This document shows, in pieces, positions 1 through 7,881 of a stretch of 64,000 nucleotides of DNA. The notes beneath the pieces are model-generated. The model saw only the letters and a program-made list of their open reading frames with translations. It made no database searches and was not told the origin of the DNA. The stretch comes from Pseudaestuariivita atlantica (lineage in GTDB: Bacteria > Pseudomonadota > Alphaproteobacteria > Rhodobacterales > Rhodobacteraceae). The position numbers and the translations under genes were made by a program. Numbering within the stretch: the stretch's first letter is position 1; every line of letters begins with the position of its first letter. The stretch lies in NCBI RefSeq assembly GCF_001205715.1, contig NZ_AQQZ01000007.1, positions 1 through 64,000 on the forward strand, given 5' to 3'.

Positions 1-21
1 AGGGCTCATCCTTTGAGTGTT

Positions 22-927
22 TTACTCTCCGGTAAACCCGGGGCGGTTCATATAGTTGAGGTTAGGGTTGAGTTGGCTTTGACGCAGGAGATACTTTTCA
101 ACGGGGTCACGACAGATGAGCGAGCGACCACGTGTTTTGCCGTCTACGAAGATGCGCAGGTATCTTGTTGTGCCTTCAACATACCAATCTACGTGACGCC
201 AACGCAGGCGCAGCGCTTCGGTCCCAGGCCGAATACCGGTGTTTGCAAGTACCAGCACCAAATTGCGTAGCACTTCCCGGGTGTATTCAGCTTTTTCGTT
301 GTTGGTTTCTTCATGCCAAGTACGCAGAGCTTTAAAGATCGTTTCATACTCTGCGGCTGTGAAGCTACCGCGACTCTTTTTGGGCACACCTTTGTTGAGC
401 AAGTCGGGCCGCATGTTGTGGCTCATCCATTTGTGCATCACTGCATCGTCGAACACTCTGTTGAGTGCCGCATTGTGGTTGCTGATGCCGCTCTTGCTAA
501 AGCGGCGCCCGTGCTTTGCCTCACGCCATTCATCGAACGCCTTCAGCGCAGCCATGTCGATTGTGGTGATGTCCATGCCGCCAAAAAATGGGATCAGCCA
601 AACGCGCAATGCGCTGATGTAATCCTTGTAGGCCTGCTTGCCGCCGCCTGCATCCAAGGCGTCTTGCATCCGCCCAATAGTGTACCCCGCAACATGTTTG
701 AACTTGCGTGTACTGGCTGGCAAACCATTGGCGATGCGTGATTTTGCATCGTAATACATTTCCAGTGCGCGTTCCCGAGCCAGCTCCAAGTCATCTGTCT
801 TGGTGCTTTTTACCTCAGGCTTTTTGCGCTCGGGCAGCGTTAGTCTGGCATACCAATTTGGGCTGCGCTTGCGTTTGTCTAGCACAACATTTTTCGCAAC
901 GCGTACAGTCTCGACCCCGTAGCTCAT
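22..927 (-). pseudogene. Tyrosine recombinase/integrase, C-terminally truncated
   Basis: Site-specific recombinase of the phage integrase family, about 301 aa. An N-terminal Arm/SAM-like region is followed by the beginning of the catalytic domain, where the first catalytic Arg sits in GIRPGTEALRLRW. The later HxxR box and the nucleophilic Tyr are missing because a TAA at 22-24 ends the frame soon after the conserved Lys region (DGKTRGRS). Family members usually run about 100 residues further, so this copy is either frameshifted or cut by a rearrangement just left of the window. ATG at 927 is chosen because GAGGAA lies 7 bases upstream; a GTG at 933 is also possible. It reads away from the adjacent tRNA-Cys, the usual layout of a tRNA-integrated element. 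Confidence 0.7.
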
Positions 928-978
928 TGCCACGTTCCTCTCGTTTCAGTTTTTGAAAAGAGCATAGCTACGCACACG

Positions 979-1000
979 ACAAAACGCGGCCGCGTTTTGT
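979..1000. promoter_or_regulatory. 22-bp perfect palindrome upstream of integrase
   Basis: The arms are ACAAAACGCGG and its exact complement, meeting at a NotI-type GCGGCCGC centre. It lies between the integrase start and tRNA-Cys, so it could be an operator for the recombinase, an arm-type binding site, or a terminator-like structure. No function can be assigned from sequence alone. Confidence 0.4.
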
Positions 1001-1088
1001 GTATAGATTGTGTACGAGCGTGGTTCTGACTGCTCGGTTATAGATCTTGTGGTTTTTGCCAGAATTTGGCGAAACGCATACAAGATGT

Positions 1089-1162
1089 TGGAGGCGAGTA
1101 CCGGAATCGAACCGGTGTACACGGATTTGCAATCCGCTGCGTCACCACTCCGCCAACTCGCC
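1089..1162 (-). tRNA. tRNA-Cys(GCA)
   Basis: The minus strand folds as a complete tRNA with acceptor GGCGAGT pairing ACTCGCC, discriminator U, an encoded CCA (complement of 1089-1091), T-arm GGTTCGATTCC and anticodon loop ATTGCAAAT with GCA. The 3' end faces the integrase and is the probable attachment site of the element to the left. The gene itself is intact. Confidence 0.95.
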
Positions 1163-1389
1163 AGCCGGTCGGGCGCAGGGCCCGGGTGATGAAGCGACTA
1201 GATGATGCGTTTTGGGCGCCAATGCAAGGCGGTTTTCGCGGGGCGGGGTGCGGTCTGCGACCGGCGCGGCGTCAATCTGCAGCAATCCACAGCCGAACCG
1301 GTCGGTTCAGATACTTTCCGCTTGTTCTGCCACGCGCGCGCGGTCCATACAGGGGCCAGGACAGACAGCTACAGACGAGCGCCCTCGAC

Positions 1390-2043
1390 ATGACCGATTT
1401 TGCCGCCCGCCGGACCATGATGGTGGACACGCAAATCAGACCGTCCGACGTGACGAAATTTCCCATCATCGACGCGATGCTGACCGTGCCGCGCGAGGCC
1501 TTCGTGCCGGGTGACTACGTCGCGACCGCCTATGTGGGCGAAGCGGTGCCGCTGGACGGATCGCGGGTCGTGCTGGAGCCGCGCACCTTCGCCAAGATGC
1601 TGGACCTCGCCAATGTCGAACTCGACGACCTCGTGCTCGATATCGGGTCCGGGCTTGGCTATTCGGCCGCGGTTCTGGCGCGCATGGCCGAGGCCGTCGT
1701 CGCCGTGGAAGACGACGAGGAGCGGGTCGAGGAGGCGCAGGCGCTTCTGTCGCAGAACGGGGCCGACAACGTGATCGTGCATCACGGGCCGCTGGCCGAA
1801 GGTGCCGCCGAACACGGGCCTTATGACGTCATCATGTTGCAGGGCGGCATCGCGCAACTGCCGGACGCGCTGGCCGCGCAGGTCAAGGATGGCGGACGCA
1901 TTATCGCTTTGTTCATGGACGGTGCGCTAGGTACCGTGAAGATTGGATATAAAATCGACGGATCGATCAACTGGCGCAACGCGTTCAACGCGACCGCGCC
2001 GCTTCTTCCCGGTTTCGAACGGGAACGGGGGTTTGTCCTCTGA
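1390..2043 (+). CDS. Protein-L-isoaspartate O-methyltransferase family protein
   Basis: SAM-dependent methyltransferase, 217 aa, of the Pcm family. The N-terminal part (MVDTQIRPSDV then VPREAFVP) is typical of the family, and the SAM-binding glycine loop LDIGSGLGYS is at about residues 83-92. Known Pcm enzymes repair isoaspartyl residues in damaged proteins; alphaproteobacterial members of this subgroup often have no proven activity. The frame is open to 1066 but homologous sequence begins only at ATG 1390. It lies 31 bases before the TolC-type gene, a pairing often kept in Rhodobacteraceae and suggestive of co-transcription. Confidence 0.85.
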   Translation: MTDFAARRTMMVDTQIRPSDVTKFPIIDAMLTVPREAFVPGDYVATAYVGEAVPLDGSRVVLEPRTFAKMLDLANVELDDLVLDIGSGLGYSAAVLARMAEAVVAVEDDEERVEEAQALLSQNGADNVIVHHGPLAEGAAEHGPYDVIMLQGGIAQLPDALAAQVKDGGRIIALFMDGALGTVKIGYKIDGSINWRNAFNATAPLLPGFERERGFVL

Positions 2044-2074
2044 TCGGTCCGGCCTGAACCGGGGGTAGGCCGCG

Positions 2075-3478
2075 ATGCAGCATTGGATCAGACGGACGGC
2101 GGGCGCGCTTGCGTTGAGCGTGGTCTGTGCGGGGCAGGCGGCCTCGGAAACGCTCGCCGATGCGCTGGTATCGGCCTATACCCATTCCGGCCTTCTGGAC
2201 CAGAACCGCGCGCTGCTGCGCGCCGCGGACGAGGACGTGGCCATCGCGGTGTCGGCCCTGCGCCCGGTCATCAACTGGTCAGCCTCCTTCGGGCGCACCC
2301 TGCGGCGATCGAATTCGATCCAGACCGGGTTCGTCACCTCCAACAGCGCGAGCACGGATATCGAGATCGCCCTGGTGGCCGAACTGACGCTGATCGATTT
2401 CGGCGCGAACCGGCTTGCGATCGATGCCGCGAAGGAATCGGTGTTGGCCACGCGGGAACGCCTGATCTCGGTCGAACAGCAGGTGCTCCTGCGCGCGGTG
2501 CGCGCCTTCATGAACGTCCAGCGGGAGGCGGAGAACGTCGCCCTGCGGCAGAACAACCTGCGGCTTCTGCGGCAGGAACGGCGCGCGGCGCAGGATCGCT
2601 TCAACGTGGGCGAGGTCACGCGCACCGATGTCTCGCTGGCCGAGGCGCGGCTTGCCAGTGCCGAAAGCCTGCTGGCGTCCTCCATCGGCGCGCTCGACCA
2701 GGCGCGGGAGGAGTACGCGGCAGTCGTCGGGCATCCGCCCGGCCACCTCGTCGCGCCGCGCAGCCTGCCCAAGACCGCTTCGTCCGAGGATGCCGCCAAG
2801 GCGATCGCCGTGCGCACCCATCCCGACATGCGGGAGGCGCAGCGCAACGTGACCGTGGCCGAGCTGAACATCCTGCGGGCCGAGGCACAGACCAAGCCCA
2901 CCGTGTCCCTGCAGGGCCGGATCGGGGCGTCGGAAAGCGCGCCGCGCCGCAACGCGCAGCAATTCGGCTCGATTTCGCTGGAAGCATCCGGCCCGGTCTA
3001 CCAGGGCGGTCGTCTGCCCGCGCTGATCCGGCAGGCGGCGGCCAACCGCGATGCGACGCGGGGCGCCCTGCACAACGTGCGCCACGCGGTGCGCCTGAAT
3101 GTCGGCACAGCATGGTCGCAAGTCGCCGTCGCGCAGGCCAGCCGCCGGGCGAGCCAGGCCCAGATCCGCGCCGCGCGCGTCGCCTTCGAAGGCGTGCGTG
3201 AAGAGGCCAAGCTGGGCGCGCGCACGACGCTGGATGTGCTTGATGCGGAACAGGAATTGCTGAACGCCCGTGCGAGCGAGATCTCGGCCGCGGTCGATGA
3301 ATACATCGCCGCCTACACGCTGCTTTCGGCCATGGGCCTTCTGACGGTCGAACACCTGAACCTGCCCGTCCAGCAATACGATCCGGCCGCCTACTACAAC
3401 CTCGTGAAGGACGCGCCGGGCAACTCGCTGCAGGGCCAGAAACTGGACCGTGTCCTGAAAGCCTTGGGAAAACAGTAG
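2075..3478 (+). CDS. tolC: TolC family outer membrane channel protein
   Basis: Outer membrane efflux/type I secretion channel, 467 aa, close to the usual TolC size. A signal peptide (about residues 1-23, ending QAAS) is followed by two outer-membrane-efflux repeats rich in long Ala/Arg/Glu helices, for example around RAVRAFMNVQREAENV and TTLDVLDAEQELLNA; the latter is the conserved helix end before the second hairpin. It would partner inner-membrane ABC or RND pumps; the RTX-type protein at 16.3 kb is a conceivable but unproven substrate class. Co-directional with the upstream methyltransferase. Confidence 0.92.
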   Translation: MQHWIRRTAGALALSVVCAGQAASETLADALVSAYTHSGLLDQNRALLRAADEDVAIAVSALRPVINWSASFGRTLRRSNSIQTGFVTSNSASTDIEIALVAELTLIDFGANRLAIDAAKESVLATRERLISVEQQVLLRAVRAFMNVQREAENVALRQNNLRLLRQERRAAQDRFNVGEVTRTDVSLAEARLASAESLLASSIGALDQAREEYAAVVGHPPGHLVAPRSLPKTASSEDAAKAIAVRTHPDMREAQRNVTVAELNILRAEAQTKPTVSLQGRIGASESAPRRNAQQFGSISLEASGPVYQGGRLPALIRQAAANRDATRGALHNVRHAVRLNVGTAWSQVAVAQASRRASQAQIRAARVAFEGVREEAKLGARTTLDVLDAEQELLNARASEISAAVDEYIAAYTLLSAMGLLTVEHLNLPVQQYDPAAYYNLVKDAPGNSLQGQKLDRVLKALGKQ

Positions 3479-3493
3479 AATTGGGTCTATCTG

Positions 3494-3522
3494 TTGTGCG
3501 ATTTCGTGGCGTGGGCTATGCT
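3494..3522 (+). promoter_or_regulatory. Candidate sigma70 promoter for the PopZ-like gene
   Basis: TTGTGC, a 17-base spacer and TATGCT lie 30 bases before the start codon, in the gap after the TolC gene. The match is good for a GC-rich alphaproteobacterium but it is a visual assignment only. Confidence 0.4.
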
Positions 3523-3551
3523 GACGCCGAGGCTAGAGTGATCGCAAAACA

Positions 3552-4580
3552 ATGTCCGAACCCGTCACGAACGTAGAGATCGAGGATGTCCTGTCCTCCA
3601 TCCGTCGCCTGATTTCCGAAGATGGCCGCGATGACACGCCGCCCCATCCCCACCGGCTGGAGGCGGAAACAAAGGATGACGCGCGCCCTGAGCCCGAAAT
3701 GGCCGCCTCCGAAACGGTCGAAAACAAGCCTGCCGAGGCGGATCGCCTTGTCCTGACCCCCGCCTTGCGCGTGCTGACGTCAGAGCCCGAGGAAAGCGCG
3801 GCCGAGGAAACCACCGAAGTGCCCGCCACGGACGAGGCCGAGGTAACGGTCGAGGACGCTCCCGAAGCGGCCGTCGACGACGCGGTTGAGCCAGTTGCAG
3901 AGGCCACCGCTGTCGAAGAGGAGCCGGAGGTCGAGGCCGCGCAGGACGCACAGGCCGAAGATGTTCCGGCACCCGACACGGATGCTGCCGCTGAAGCCCT
4001 TGACGTTGCTGAACCTTCCGACGAGGCGGTGACCGCCGTCACCGAAGAGTTCGCGCCTGAACCGCAAGCCGAGGCTGAAGAGGATGCACCGGTCGCCCCG
4101 GTAGCGGTGGACGCCGCGCCGGAAGAGGCCGACGAGGCAGACGCCGCCATCGCCGAGCCGGACATGTCGCAGCCCGACCACGTCGCGGACGAAGCCGAAG
4201 CCGCTGCACCTGCCGTGGAACCGGCGGGATCGACGCCGCCGGAAAAGGCGGGCCTCACCCACCGGATCGCCGAGCTGGAACGCCTGATGCGGCACAGCGG
4301 TGCCTCGGATTTCGAGCCCGAGGCCGAGGAGATGGGCAACCCGATCGAGGCCGAAGCGCAGACCATCCCCTTCCGCCATCACGGCACCACGCAGGATGCC
4401 GAACCGGAACCGGCCGCGCCCTCCGTCGCCGATATCGACGAGGACCTGTTGCGCGACATGGTGGCCGAGATCGTGCGCGAGGAATTGCAGGGCGCGCTGG
4501 GCGAACGCATCACCCGCAACGTCCGCAAGCTGGTGCGCCGCGAAATCCACCGCGCGCTCGCCAGCCAGGACATTGACTGA
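3552..4580 (+). CDS. PopZ-like acidic protein (DUF2497-type architecture)
   Basis: 342 aa. The ends are conserved and the middle is low-complexity. Residues about 8-24 (VEIEDVLSSIRRLISED) match the N-terminal partner-binding helix of PopZ-type proteins. The C-terminal 60 residues (DLLRDMVAEIVREELQGAL and a basic helix RNVRKLVRREIHRAL) resemble its oligomerisation helices. Between them lie roughly 220 residues dominated by Glu, Asp, Ala, Val and Pro, like the acidic linker of Caulobacter PopZ. PopZ scaffolds the cell pole and recruits ParB. The pole-organising role here is inferred from architecture; similarity to the DUF2497 family should be confirmed. Confidence 0.65.
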   Translation: MSEPVTNVEIEDVLSSIRRLISEDGRDDTPPHPHRLEAETKDDARPEPEMAASETVENKPAEADRLVLTPALRVLTSEPEESAAEETTEVPATDEAEVTVEDAPEAAVDDAVEPVAEATAVEEEPEVEAAQDAQAEDVPAPDTDAAAEALDVAEPSDEAVTAVTEEFAPEPQAEAEEDAPVAPVAVDAAPEEADEADAAIAEPDMSQPDHVADEAEAAAPAVEPAGSTPPEKAGLTHRIAELERLMRHSGASDFEPEAEEMGNPIEAEAQTIPFRHHGTTQDAEPEPAAPSVADIDEDLLRDMVAEIVREELQGALGERITRNVRKLVRREIHRALASQDID

Positions 4581-4607
4581 CACGCCGGACACGCGCGGGC
4601 AGGGTGG

Positions 4608-5180
4608 ATGAACACCCCCGCGCACCTCATCTTCGGTATCGCGGCCTTCGGCAAACCCGACCGTCCCGCCACGCTCTGGGCCGCCACGCTGGGCGCGCTG
4701 GCCCCCGACCTGTCGCTCTACCTGATGGGCGCGGTGTCGCTGTACCTGCTGCGCATCCCGCCCAACGTGGTGTTCGGCGAGCTTTATTATTCGGATGCGT
4801 GGCAGACCGTGTTCGCCATCGACAATTCCGCGATCCTGTGGGGCGGATTGCTGGCCTGGGCGCTGTGGCGGCGGCACGCGGTGCTGACGGCCTTTGCCGG
4901 GGCGGGGCTCTTGCACATCGCGCTCGATTTCCCGCTGCACCACGATGACGGGCGCGCGCATTTCTGGCCCCTGACCAACTGGATCTTCGAAAGCCCCGTC
5001 AGCTACTGGGACGCCCGCCGCCACGCGGGTATCGTCGGCCCGATCGAGGGGGCGGCATCGCTCATCCTCGGCCTCTGGGCCGGGTGGCGGATCAGGCACT
5101 GGGGATGGCGCGCGGCGCTTGCGATCCTGCTGTTCCTGCAACTGGGCATCACCAGCATCTGGTTCCGCATGCTGTTCTAA
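4608..5180 (+). CDS. Integral membrane protein, YdjM/metal-dependent hydrolase-like
   Basis: 190 aa with about four to five hydrophobic segments. Conserved polar residues sit in the pattern N-P-x-H near the N terminus (MNTPAHLIFG), APDLSLYL, and LHIALDFPLHHDDGRAHFWP. Such His/Asp placement in a membrane protein is typical of the DUF457/YdjM family of putative membrane-bound metal-dependent hydrolases. Roseobacter homologues are often labelled CobQ-like without support. Function unknown. It follows the PopZ-like gene after 27 bases and may share its transcript. Confidence 0.6.
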   Translation: MNTPAHLIFGIAAFGKPDRPATLWAATLGALAPDLSLYLMGAVSLYLLRIPPNVVFGELYYSDAWQTVFAIDNSAILWGGLLAWALWRRHAVLTAFAGAGLLHIALDFPLHHDDGRAHFWPLTNWIFESPVSYWDARRHAGIVGPIEGAASLILGLWAGWRIRHWGWRAALAILLFLQLGITSIWFRMLF

Positions 5181-5196
5181 GCCGCGACAGGGCAAA

Positions 5197-5226
5197 GAAA
5201 AACCGCGCGCCGGGCAGGCACGCGGT
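5197..5226 (-). terminator. Rho-independent terminator for the 5254-5574 gene
   Basis: On the minus strand ACCGCGTGCC pairs with GGCGCGCGGT around a short loop and is followed by a run of T. It sits between two convergent genes and fits termination of the small minus-strand gene. Confidence 0.7.
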
Positions 5227-5253
5227 CAAACAGGTCTGGTCGGCCCGTAAGGG

Positions 5254-5574
5254 TCAGGCGGCTTCCTGCTGCAGCGCCGCGTTGCGCCGCTCGCTTTCTT
5301 CCCGCGACAGCGCGACCGAGGTGCGCACACCCTTGGCCACGAATTCCATCAGGCCGGAGACAACGCGCTCGTTCGGGTCGATCCCGGCGCAGGACAGCAC
5401 CTCACGCCCGTCGCGCGAGCGTGCCCAGCGGGCGATCTGCTCGGGCCCGTTGCCGAATTTCTTGTCATCGGCGATCGCATCATCGAGCGCCGCCAGTACC
5501 ACGGCTGCAAACAACTTCCGGGCGCGGTTGCCCTGTTCGGAGTTGTAAGCCGTGCCATCAACGAAATCTTTCAT
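5254..5574 (-). CDS. Small conserved Rhodobacteraceae protein of unknown function
   Basis: 106 aa, soluble, with no signal peptide. The helical N-terminal half (YNSEQGNRARKLFAAVVLA, ALDDAIADD) leads into a motif-rich stretch WARSRDGREVLSCAGIDPNERVV at about residues 50-72. This strong sequence character suggests a highly conserved family, possibly the one catalogued as DUF6280; I recognise the pattern but cannot assign a function. A single gene facing the membrane-protein gene, with its own terminator. Confidence 0.7.
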   Translation of the reverse strand: MKDFVDGTAYNSEQGNRARKLFAAVVLAALDDAIADDKKFGNGPEQIARWARSRDGREVLSCAGIDPNERVVSGLMEFVAKGVRTSVALSREESERRNAALQQEAA

Positions 5575-5717
5575 CTCGTCGTCCTTGTTCTTGCTCTTGT
5601 GTTTCAGACGTGACGCGCTTTATGACCGATCCTTCCCGATTCGGGTACCCCGTTTCTGCATGCCACCCATGCGCTCTGTGCATGGCTTGCTGCAGGTGCA
5701 GCACGAGATAGGTCGTC

Positions 5718-5746
5718 TTGCGCCCTTTGCATCCGCCAGATATAGG
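5718..5746 (+). promoter_or_regulatory. Candidate sigma70 promoter for efp
   Basis: TTGCGC, a 17-base spacer and TATAGG lie 44 bases before the EF-P start, in the divergent gap with the small minus-strand gene. Confidence 0.4.
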
Positions 5747-5789
5747 TGCTGCCAACTTCCCTTCAACTATTTGCCACGTTTTAGCCACA

Positions 5790-6353
5790 ATGCCGAAAAT
5801 CAACGGAAACGAGATCCGCCCGGGTAATGTTCTCGAGCACAACGACGGTCTGTGGGCCGCAGTCAAAGTCGATCACGTGAAGCCCGGCAAGGGCGGCGCG
5901 TTCGCCCAGGTCGAGCTTCGGAACCTTCGTAACGGGTCAAAACTTAACGAAAGGTTTAGAAGCGCCGACAAGGTCGAGCGGGTGCGGCTGGAACAGAAGG
6001 ACCAGCAGTTCCTGTATGAAAACGACGGCATGCTTGTTTTCATGGATTCAGAGACTTACGAGCAGATCGAACTGCCCGCGGACCTGCTGGGCGACCGCCG
6101 CCCGTTCCTGCAGGACGGCATGACAATTGTCGTGGAGTTCTACGAATCCGAGGCGCTGAACGCGACCGTGCCGCAAAAGGTCACCTGCCAGGTGGTGGAG
6201 ACAGAGCCGGTGGTGAAAGGCCAGACCGCCGCCAACAGCTTCAAGCCCGCGACGCTCGACAACGGCGTGAAGGTCATGGTGCCGCCCTTCGTCGGCCAGG
6301 ACGAGATGATCGTCGTGAACACCGAGACCATGGAATATTCCGAACGCGCCTGA
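5790..6353 (+). CDS. efp: Elongation factor P
   Basis: 187 aa, the standard EF-P length. EF-P enters stalled ribosomes and promotes peptide bonds at polyproline. The three-domain order is clear: an N-terminal KOW-like domain with VKPGKGGAF, in which Lys34 is the residue normally modified in other bacteria; a central OB domain (about residues 65-125); and a C-terminal OB domain ending [12 protein letters not shown]. The open frame extends upstream but homology starts at ATG 5790. Confidence 0.97.
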   Translation: MPKINGNEIRPGNVLEHNDGLWAAVKVDHVKPGKGGAFAQVELRNLRNGSKLNERFRSADKVERVRLEQKDQQFLYENDGMLVFMDSETYEQIELPADLLGDRRPFLQDGMTIVVEFYESEALNATVPQKVTCQVVETEPVVKGQTAANSFKPATLDNGVKVMVPPFVGQDEMIVVNTETMEYSERA

Positions 6354-6376
6354 CCGGGCCGGTTCGGAACGTCGCG

Positions 6377-7123
6377 TCAGATCACCGAAACACTGGCCTC
6401 TCCGGCCGTCATTCCCTCCCCGGCGCGGTCAAATCGCAGGTAGGCGATGGCCTCGTCCCCCGCGCGGGTGTGCAACATGCCCACCGCCTTGCCGTCGCGG
6501 GTGATCTCGTCGCCCGCCGCCGCATCCCCCGAAACCCGAACGCGGGCGAGGCCCTTGCGCAGCTCGGTCTTGTGCTTCATCCGCGCGGTGACTTCCTGCC
6601 CGACATAGCAGCCTTTCCTGAAATCGACGCCGTGCAGCCGCTCGAACCCCGCTTCGAGGATGTAGGTGTCGGGCGTCAGTTCGATCCCCGTCTGCGGCAC
6701 GCAGGCCGCCACGCGCAGCGCGTCCCAGTCGCTGCCGTCATCCGTCGCCGGACCCTCGCGGTAAAGCCGCCAGCCGAGCGAGGGATCGCGCGGATCGGCC
6801 AGTGCCCCTTCGGGCGCAGAGCCGGTGCCGCGCGAAACGGTCAGCCCGCTCTCTGCGATCTCCACCGCCGCGCGCAGCTTGTACATGCCCAGCCGCTGGG
6901 CAAGCGCCGGAGCCTGCGTAGCCGCGCAGTCCAGCAGCAAACCGTCATCCGTCCCCAGCACGAAGAAGTCGGCAAGGTACTTGCCCTGCGGCGTCAGAAG
7001 CGCGGCATAGACCAGCCCGTCGCGGGCGCGCGTGACGTCGTTCGTCACGAGGTTCTGCAGGAACTCCACCGCGTCCGGGCCGGTCACGGCCAGAACGGTG
7101 CGGGGGTCGGGCGTGGCAGGCAT
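6377..7123 (-). CDS. ygfZ: Folate-binding YgfZ-type protein (Fe-S cluster maintenance)
   Basis: 248 aa, GcvT-like fold. The YgfZ signature KGCYVGQE is at about residues 170-177, and the N-terminal region (VLAVTGPDAVEFLQNLVTNDV) is typical. Family members bind tetrahydrofolate and help maintain or repair certain Fe-S enzymes. Start at 7123 is supported by GGAGGTGACG directly before ATG. Divergent from the glycosyltransferase gene. Confidence 0.9.
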   Translation of the reverse strand: MPATPDPRTVLAVTGPDAVEFLQNLVTNDVTRARDGLVYAALLTPQGKYLADFFVLGTDDGLLLDCAATQAPALAQRLGMYKLRAAVEIAESGLTVSRGTGSAPEGALADPRDPSLGWRLYREGPATDDGSDWDALRVAACVPQTGIELTPDTYILEAGFERLHGVDFRKGCYVGQEVTARMKHKTELRKGLARVRVSGDAAAGDEITRDGKAVGMLHTRAGDEAIAYLRFDRAGEGMTAGEASVSVI

Positions 7124-7194
7124 CGTCACCTCCTTTGCGGTCCGGTTCCGGTGATATATGGCGGGGCAGGGCAAACAACAGCGGAAAACCTGCC

Positions 7195-7881
7195 ATGCGC
7201 GCACCGATTTCGGTCGTGATCCCCACGCTCAACGCCGCCACGGCCCTTCCGGGCACTGCCGCCGCCCTGATGGAGGGGGTCGAGGCCGGCCTGATCCGCG
7301 AGGTGATCGTGGTCGATGGCGGATCGACCGACCACACCGCCGAGGTCGCCGAAGAACTGGGCGCGCGCTTTCTGTCCGTTCCCGCATCGCGCGGGGGGCA
7401 GTTGCGGGCCGGGGCGGCGGCGGCGCGTGGCGATCACCTGCTGGTCCTGCACGCCGACACCCAGCTTGCCCCCGGCTGGTCCGAGGCCGCGACGGCCCAC
7501 CTGTCCCGTGCCACGCCGGGGGCGGGGTATTTCCGCCTCGCCTTCGACAGCGGCGGGCTGCCCGCGCGGCTGGTGGCGGGCTGGGCCAACCTGCGGTCGC
7601 GGCTGTTCGGGCTGCCCTACGGCGATCAGGGTCTGCTGCTGCCCGCAACCCTCTATGCCGAGGTGGGTGGCTATCCCGACCAGCCGTTGATGGAGGACGT
7701 GGCGATCGCCCGCGCGCTGAAGGGGAGGCTGGTCGCGCTGGACGGCGTGGCGGTGACCAGCGCCGCGAAGTACCGCGCGCAGGGATGGATGCGGCGCGGG
7801 GGGCGCAACCTGTGGACGCTGGCGCGCTACATGGGCGGGGTCAGTCCCGAAAGGCTGGCGCGGGATTACACGTCGAACTGA
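7195..7881 (+). CDS. Glycosyltransferase family 2, arsenosugar-type (TIGR04283-like)
   Basis: 228 aa. The GT-A fold starts at once (ISVVIPTLNAA), has the nucleotide-binding VVDGGSTDHT at about residues 39-48, a second acidic motif LHADTQL, and a C-terminal ARYMGG. Size and motif set match the TIGR04283 'biosynthesis glycosyltransferase' family, sometimes linked to arsenosugars. No other arsenic gene is nearby, so substrate is open. It ends 16 bases inside the convergent ABC exporter gene. Confidence 0.75.
   Translation: MRAPISVVIPTLNAATALPGTAAALMEGVEAGLIREVIVVDGGSTDHTAEVAEELGARFLSVPASRGGQLRAGAAAARGDHLLVLHADTQLAPGWSEAATAHLSRATPGAGYFRLAFDSGGLPARLVAGWANLRSRLFGLPYGDQGLLLPATLYAEVGGYPDQPLMEDVAIARALKGRLVALDGVAVTSAAKYRAQGWMRRGGRNLWTLARYMGGVSPERLARDYTSN

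Noticed and set aside
4608-5180. Cobalamin biosynthesis protein CobQ
   Set aside because: Homologues are sometimes given that name, but this is a small integral membrane protein without amidotransferase or P-loop motifs.
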